A DNA stretch of 30,026 nt, taken from Chitinophagaceae bacterium UBA4857. GTDB lineage: Bacteria > Bacteroidota > Bacteroidia > Chitinophagales > Chitinophagaceae. The stretch spans positions 1 to 30,026 of the forward strand of contig DHEF01000034.1 of assembly GCA_002399735.1 (NCBI GenBank). Reading direction: 5' to 3'. The notes under the pieces were generated by a model. That model was not told where the DNA came from and searched no databases. It was given only the letters and a program-made list of their open reading frames with translations. Every line of letters begins with the position of its first letter. The stretch's first letter is position 1. The position numbers were made by a program, and so were the translations under genes. This document shows positions 26,513-30,026 of this stretch, piece by piece.

Positions 26513-26535
26513 AGAGACTGCGTAATACAGTCTCT
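26513..26535 (-). terminator. Hairpin between the reductase and DUF885 genes
   Basis: AGAGACTG (26513-26520) and CAGTCTCT (26528-26535) are perfect 8-bp arms around a 7-nt loop. On the minus strand the stem is followed by only TTTT, so it may be a weak terminator or attenuator ahead of the DUF885 gene, 33-55 bp from its start. A TATTTTTG box (26545-26538, minus) lies beside it and could be a promoter element. Confidence 0.5.
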
Positions 26536-26559
26536 CTCAAAAATAACCAAAGCATAACG

Positions 26560-26587
26560 GTTCCGGTTATCACATATTAACCAGAAC
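26560..26587 (-). terminator. Second hairpin downstream of the reductase gene
   Basis: GTTC-C-GGTTA (26560-26569) pairs with TAACC-A-GAAC (26578-26587), nine pairs with one C-A mismatch, around an 8-nt loop. It lies 31 bp past the reductase stop. No T run follows directly on the minus strand (the next T-rich stretch, GGTTATTTTT, is about 11 nt away). Terminator, processing site or operator is uncertain. Confidence 0.35.
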
Positions 26588-26617
26588 TTGCCTCATTTGA
26601 ACATTAAAAAAAGTAAC

Positions 26618-27559
26618 CTAAGAGGGTTTGTTTTGTGAGTACACCAATAGTGCGGCGGCCAAATCTTCCACCGCTAATCCGGCCGATTTAAACAAAGTAA
26701 TTTCTTCATCGGTAGTACGGCCTTGGTGTTTTTTTAAACACAATTCTTTTATATCGGCTTTTACATTATCGGGGTTAAACACCCCGGTTTTAATTGGTAT
26801 AGCAAGATCACCGGTTTCGTGTAAAGCACCTTCGCGGGTATCTACAAAAACGCTGCTGCGGGTAATAGCCGTATCATCCGTTTCTCTGGTATCGGGCTTG
26901 TGCGAACCTATTAAATCCAGATGGGTTCCGGGTTTTAACCACTCCCCTTTTATAATGGGTGTTGGCGATAAAGTAGCTGTAGAAATAACATCGGCATTGC
27001 GGGCAGCCGTTTCTATATCAGTAGCCGCTTGTACATGTATGCCATCGGCTTGTAACTGTGCAACAAAATTTTCCAGTTTGGTTTTATCCCGCATCCACAC
27101 CTGAATATTGGTGTATGGCCTTACAACGCTATGCGCTTGCACCAAATGACGGGCTACTTTGCCACCGCCTACTACCAATAAGTTTTTTGCATTTTGGGGT
27201 GCAAGGTATTTTGCTGCTAATGCAGATGTACAGGCCGTACGTCGTGATGTAAGTTCAGCCGCATTCATCATAGCCAGTTGCTGGCCGGTAACGGCATTCC
27301 ATAATGTGTACACCGCATGTATAGCGGGCAGGTTTACCTGGTTATTACGTGGTGCTACAATTACTTGTTTTACACCCAGGTATTCTTCATTCCATACCGG
27401 CATTAATATCAGCGCATTTTCGTCCTGCGCTGCTGTTTTATAAAAATGATGATGACGAACAGGCAACTGATAGTTAGAACAAAACATTTGCTCCAATGCA
27501 TCAATCAACACCGCATAATCTAACGCGGCTATTACTTTATCATCAGGTATAATCAACAT
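26618..27559 (-). CDS. Ornithine cyclodeaminase/mu-crystallin family protein, possibly delta1-pyrroline-2-carboxylate reductase
   Basis: Cytoplasmic NAD(P)-dependent enzyme of 313 aa, the usual family length. The dinucleotide fold begins with LLVVGGGKVARHLV (Gly 131-133). The family strand ELTSRRTACTSALAAKYLA (102-120) and the DTREGALHETGDLAIPI and EEITLFKSAGLAVEDLAAA motifs near the C-terminus are clear. The family includes ornithine cyclodeaminase, alanine dehydrogenase, ketimine reductases and the delta1-pyrroline-2-carboxylate reductases of hydroxyproline gene clusters. The last is favoured here by context: it is 6 bp behind a D-amino-acid dehydrogenase that would make a pyrroline-carboxylate product. 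Reduction to L-proline would then recycle any D-proline formed by the epimerase. The exact substrate is inference. Confidence 0.85.
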   Translation of the reverse strand: MLIIPDDKVIAALDYAVLIDALEQMFCSNYQLPVRHHHFYKTAAQDENALILMPVWNEEYLGVKQVIVAPRNNQVNLPAIHAVYTLWNAVTGQQLAMMNAAELTSRRTACTSALAAKYLAPQNAKNLLVVGGGKVARHLVQAHSVVRPYTNIQVWMRDKTKLENFVAQLQADGIHVQAATDIETAARNADVISTATLSPTPIIKGEWLKPGTHLDLIGSHKPDTRETDDTAITRSSVFVDTREGALHETGDLAIPIKTGVFNPDNVKADIKELCLKKHQGRTTDEEITLFKSAGLAVEDLAAALLVYSQNKPS

Positions 27560-27565
27560 GGAAAA

Positions 27566-28825
27566 CTATTGAAAACGTTCAGGATTATAAATATCAATAC
27601 CTACTGCAGTTTTTTGTTCTTGTACAATATCTGCCACCACTTTACCAGTAGCCGGGCCAAGGCTTAAACCCATCATACCCAAACCACCTGCTACTACTAA
27701 GTTTTTTACTTTAGTTGATTGCCCAAGATATGGTAACCCATCAGCAGAGCAAGGTCGGAAACCATGCCATACTTCATTTGCCGGTGGTACCGGTAATGTA
27801 TAATCAGTATAATATTTTGGTACAGATTCAACAATACCCTGTAAACGTTTTGTATTAATGGTATGATTGATAGCAGCTAACTCCATAGTGCCACCAATTC
27901 TTACTTTGCCTCCCATAGGTGTTAAGGCAACACGGGCTTCTAATAACAGGGCCGGATGTTGTACTTTACCTTCAAAAGCATTGGTTAAAAAAGAATAACC
28001 TTTACCCGGCATTAACGGAATATTTAAGCCTGCTTTCTTCGCCAGATTTTTTAACCAGGCACCACCTGTCATTACAAACTTATCGGCGGTGTATGTTTTT
28101 CCTCCTGCTAATACCGATTTTATTTTTTCGCCGCTAATTTCTATATCCGTTACGCCGGCATGTTTTATTAATTGTACACCCATTTTTTCCAGCTTGCTTA
28201 ACAAGCCCTGCATTAAAGCACGGGGATATAAATGGCTATCACAACGATAATGCACTGCACCTAATACATCTAGTTTTACATTAGGTTCTAATGCCTGCAC
28301 TTGTGCTGCATCCAGTATATCAATATCCAATCCCATTTGTTTGGCAGTATGTGCCAGTTCAATTTCTTCTTCCTGTGTTTTATGCGTTTTATATAGCATT
28401 AAAATGCCTTTGCGGTGCAGGTCAATATCTGTTTCTAAATCGGTGGCTAAATCACTGTACAAAGCACTACTGTATAAATTAAGATCACGTAGGTAAGGTG
28501 AGGCTCTATCCACATGTTTTTGATTAGCATGTTTCATAAACTTTAAACCCCAAGATATAAGCGACCAACTTAAAGATGGTTTTACATAAAACGGACTCTT
28601 ACTATCAAACATCCATTTAATGCCTTGCGCAATAATACCCGGTGCAGCCATGGGTGTAAAATGACTGGGAACAATCATACCGGCATTACCATAGGAACAG
28701 TTATCGGTAAAATCTTCTTTATCCAATACGGTTACCTGCCAGCCTGCTTTACTTAAATAATATGCACTGCAAAGTCCGGCAATTCCGCCACCAATAACTA
28801 CTACAGTACCACCACCTTTATTCAT
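27566..28825 (-). CDS. FAD-dependent D-amino-acid (probably D-hydroxyproline) dehydrogenase, DadA-like
   Basis: DAO-family flavoenzyme of 419 aa. The FAD-binding beta-alpha-beta motif is at the N-terminus (VVVIGGGIAGLCSAYYLS, Gly-rich loop 12-17, with Asp 35 at the end of the second strand). The segment SYGNAGMIVPSHFTPMAAPG is typical of the DadA group. The substrate domain follows, and the C-terminal VAGGLGMMGLSLGPATGKVVADIV is the second FAD contact. DadA-like proteins oxidise D-amino acids to imino acids and pass electrons to the respiratory chain. Placed 86 bp after a 4-hydroxyproline epimerase, the likely substrate is cis-4-hydroxy-D-proline, giving pyrroline-4-hydroxy-2-carboxylate. It is followed at 6 bp by the OCD-family reductase. 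Confidence 0.88.
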   Translation of the reverse strand: MNKGGGTVVVIGGGIAGLCSAYYLSKAGWQVTVLDKEDFTDNCSYGNAGMIVPSHFTPMAAPGIIAQGIKWMFDSKSPFYVKPSLSWSLISWGLKFMKHANQKHVDRASPYLRDLNLYSSALYSDLATDLETDIDLHRKGILMLYKTHKTQEEEIELAHTAKQMGLDIDILDAAQVQALEPNVKLDVLGAVHYRCDSHLYPRALMQGLLSKLEKMGVQLIKHAGVTDIEISGEKIKSVLAGGKTYTADKFVMTGGAWLKNLAKKAGLNIPLMPGKGYSFLTNAFEGKVQHPALLLEARVALTPMGGKVRIGGTMELAAINHTINTKRLQGIVESVPKYYTDYTLPVPPANEVWHGFRPCSADGLPYLGQSTKVKNLVVAGGLGMMGLSLGPATGKVVADIVQEQKTAVGIDIYNPERFQ

Positions 28826-28874
28826 GTTAATTCGTAATCTTAATTTTAAAAAAACTAGTAAGAGTCACTTCTCT

Positions 28875-28900
28875 TGCCTTCGTCAGGCTCAGGCTGACAA
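28875..28900. repeat. Short interspersed-type palindromic sequence
   Basis: GCCTTCGTCAGGCTCAGGCTGAC contains GTCAG (28882-28886) and CTGAC (28894-28898) as inverted arms and two TCAGGC units in tandem. It resembles the CCTTCGACAGGCTCAGG-type sequence that recurs between genes in many bacteria. It lies in the 86-bp gap between the epimerase and dehydrogenase genes, where a hairpin could affect the mRNA. Confidence 0.4.
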
Positions 28901-28911
28901 AATACTTCAAC

Positions 28912-29919
28912 TTATATCACCTGAAAACCGTGTGCATACGGATCATCATCATCAATTATAATAGTATTGTAACCTGTAACCATTGCCCAGCCTTCAATAC
29001 CCGGAACAATAGCCGTTTTACCATCGCCAAAAGCATTAGGCACTTCTTCTTCTATGGTACCAATAAATTGCGAGCCTATAATACTTTCGTGTATAAATTG
29101 ATCGCCTTTTTTTAGTTTACCTTTTGCATACCATTGCGCCATACGTGCCGATGTTCCGGTACCGCATGGTGAACGGTCAATGGCTTTATCGCCATAAAAA
29201 ACTGCGTTACGTGCTGTTGCATTATCATTGATAGTTGCTCCCGTCCATTGCACATGACTTAAACCATTTATGTTAGCATCCTGCGGATGTACAAACGTAT
29301 ATTTTTCGTTCATACGCTTGCGTACCACACGGCTCCAGCTAATCAATTGATCTGCGGTATAATGTTCAATACCTTTAAAATTTTCTTGTGGATCAATAAT
29401 GGCATAAAAGTTACCGCCATAAGCTACATCTAAAGTAAGTGTGCCTAAGTCCGGACTTTCTATAGTTAAGTTTTCTGAATGTAAAAACGATTTTACATTA
29501 GTTAATTTAACCGATTTTACTTTTTTACCTTCCTGCACATAATCAATCAACACTAGCCCGGCAGGTGTTTCTAAACGTAACTTACCCGGCACTTTTGGTA
29601 TTACCAATCCTTCTTCAATAGCAATGGTAACGGTGCCAATAGTACCATGTCCGCACATAGGTAAGCAACCGCTTGTTTCAATATACAAAACACCAATATC
29701 GTTGGCTTCGTCAATAGGTGGATATAAAATACTCCCACTCATCATATCATGTCCACGTGGTTCAAACATCAGCCCTTTCCTTATCCAATCAAACTCCGCT
29801 AAAAAATGTAAGCGACGTTCCATCATACTATTGCCACGCAACAACGGACCACCACCGGCAACAACACGTACCGGATTACCACAGGTATGTGCATCAATAC
29901 AAGAAAAAGTTTTTTTCAT
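28912..29919 (-). CDS. 4-hydroxyproline 2-epimerase (proline racemase family)
   Basis: Cofactor-independent epimerase of 335 aa that interconverts trans-4-hydroxy-L-proline and cis-4-hydroxy-D-proline, the first step of bacterial hydroxyproline use. Both catalytic cysteines of the family are present: Cys 89 in PMCGHGTIG and Cys 252 in RSPCGTGTSA. This argues against the trans-3-hydroxyproline dehydratases, which have Thr at the second position, and the conserved MCGH and DRSPCGTGT blocks fit hydroxyproline epimerases. Proline racemase activity remains possible, as some members act on both. It is cytoplasmic with no signal peptide. It is the first of three imino-acid genes on this strand within the window. 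The gene beyond the window edge is unknown. Confidence 0.92.
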   Translation of the reverse strand: MKKTFSCIDAHTCGNPVRVVAGGGPLLRGNSMMERRLHFLAEFDWIRKGLMFEPRGHDMMSGSILYPPIDEANDIGVLYIETSGCLPMCGHGTIGTVTIAIEEGLVIPKVPGKLRLETPAGLVLIDYVQEGKKVKSVKLTNVKSFLHSENLTIESPDLGTLTLDVAYGGNFYAIIDPQENFKGIEHYTADQLISWSRVVRKRMNEKYTFVHPQDANINGLSHVQWTGATINDNATARNAVFYGDKAIDRSPCGTGTSARMAQWYAKGKLKKGDQFIHESIIGSQFIGTIEEEVPNAFGDGKTAIVPGIEGWAMVTGYNTIIIDDDDPYAHGFQVI

Positions 29920-30026
29920 TTATGCTTAATAAATTATGAACGATGAAATGAATTATGAACTATGAATTATAAATGATGAATAGAATTACTGCTGTTGAAC
30001 GGTAAGTATTTAATTCATTTCCACTG
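29920..30026. other. AT-rich upstream region of the epimerase gene
   Basis: Contains several imperfect repeats of an ATGAATTATGAAC-type unit (about 29934-29985): attatgaacgatga, aattatgaactatga and attataaatgatga. This AT-rich direct-repeat pattern could be a spacer or promoter region. GAATTACTGCTGTTGAACGG near 29982 is weakly similar to the end of the repeat A copy at 14680-14710. The region is cut by the window end. Confidence 0.4.

Noticed and set aside
26481..26573. 31-residue N-terminal extension of the DUF885 protein
   Set aside because: The internal Met at 26480 begins a normal signal peptide, and the extension reads through the hairpin at 26513-26535.
26628..27104. 158-aa forward ORF antisense to the OCD-family gene
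   Set aside because: It is fully covered by the conserved reductase frame. The low-complexity Ser/Ala/Val-rich translation is typical of an antisense shadow.
28912..29919. trans-3-hydroxyproline dehydratase as the identity of the proline racemase-family gene
   Set aside because: The second catalytic position is Cys 252 (SPCGTGT), not the Thr expected for the dehydratase.
29934..29990. AT-rich ATGAATTATGAA-like repeats considered as a CRISPR or iteron origin
   Set aside because: The units are short, imperfect and not separated by unique spacers. There is no replication or Cas gene nearby.

Overview
The window looks like chromosomal DNA from a Bacteroidota bacterium, most likely of the Chitinophagaceae or a close relative. 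The evidence is two SusC/SusD outer-membrane uptake pairs, many lipoproteins with a Cys-Lys-Lys start to the mature protein, AT-rich intergenic DNA, start codons without Shine-Dalgarno sequences, and a few TAnnTTTG-type promoter boxes. No rRNA, tRNA, CRISPR array, transposase, phage gene or replication origin was seen.

Left part (1-11121, all minus strand): a four-gene operon reads SusC (11121-7981), SusD (7963-6347), a fasciclin-like lipoprotein (6319-5627) and a DUF5007-like lipoprotein (5589-4612), and ends at a 12-bp hairpin. Beyond it lie an S9 (DPP IV-type) serine peptidase and a GH97 glycosidase whose active-site residues match the retaining, alpha-galactosidase-like subgroup rather than SusB.

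Middle part (11122-21423): a 704-bp divergent region separates the first SusC from two plus-strand genes. These are a 916-aa DUF5695-type secreted protein and a gluzincin-like zinc-metallopeptidase lipoprotein, each closed by a clear terminator. The terminator after the metallopeptidase is probably bidirectional and also serves the second, convergent SusC/SusD_2 pair (20996-16564).

Right part (21424-29919, all minus strand): in transcription order the genes are 4-hydroxyproline 2-epimerase (proline racemase family, both catalytic Cys present), a DadA-like FAD amino-acid dehydrogenase, an ornithine-cyclodeaminase-family reductase, a DUF885 putative metallopeptidase, an APC amino-acid permease and an M61 peptidase that lacks the usual C-terminal PDZ domain. 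Together they suggest breakdown of (hydroxy)proline-containing peptides and use of the released imino acids. The later enzymes of the hydroxyproline route (deaminase and semialdehyde dehydrogenase) are not in the window.

The least expected structure is in the non-coding DNA. Two families of degenerate interspersed repeats (A and B below) recur in several intergenic gaps. They include a 30-nt exact match between 14641-14670 and 24662-24691 in opposite orientation. No unmistakably new multi-gene system was found. The best leads are these repeats, the DUF5695/gluzincin/SusCD neighbourhood, and the hydroxyproline-peptidase cluster.
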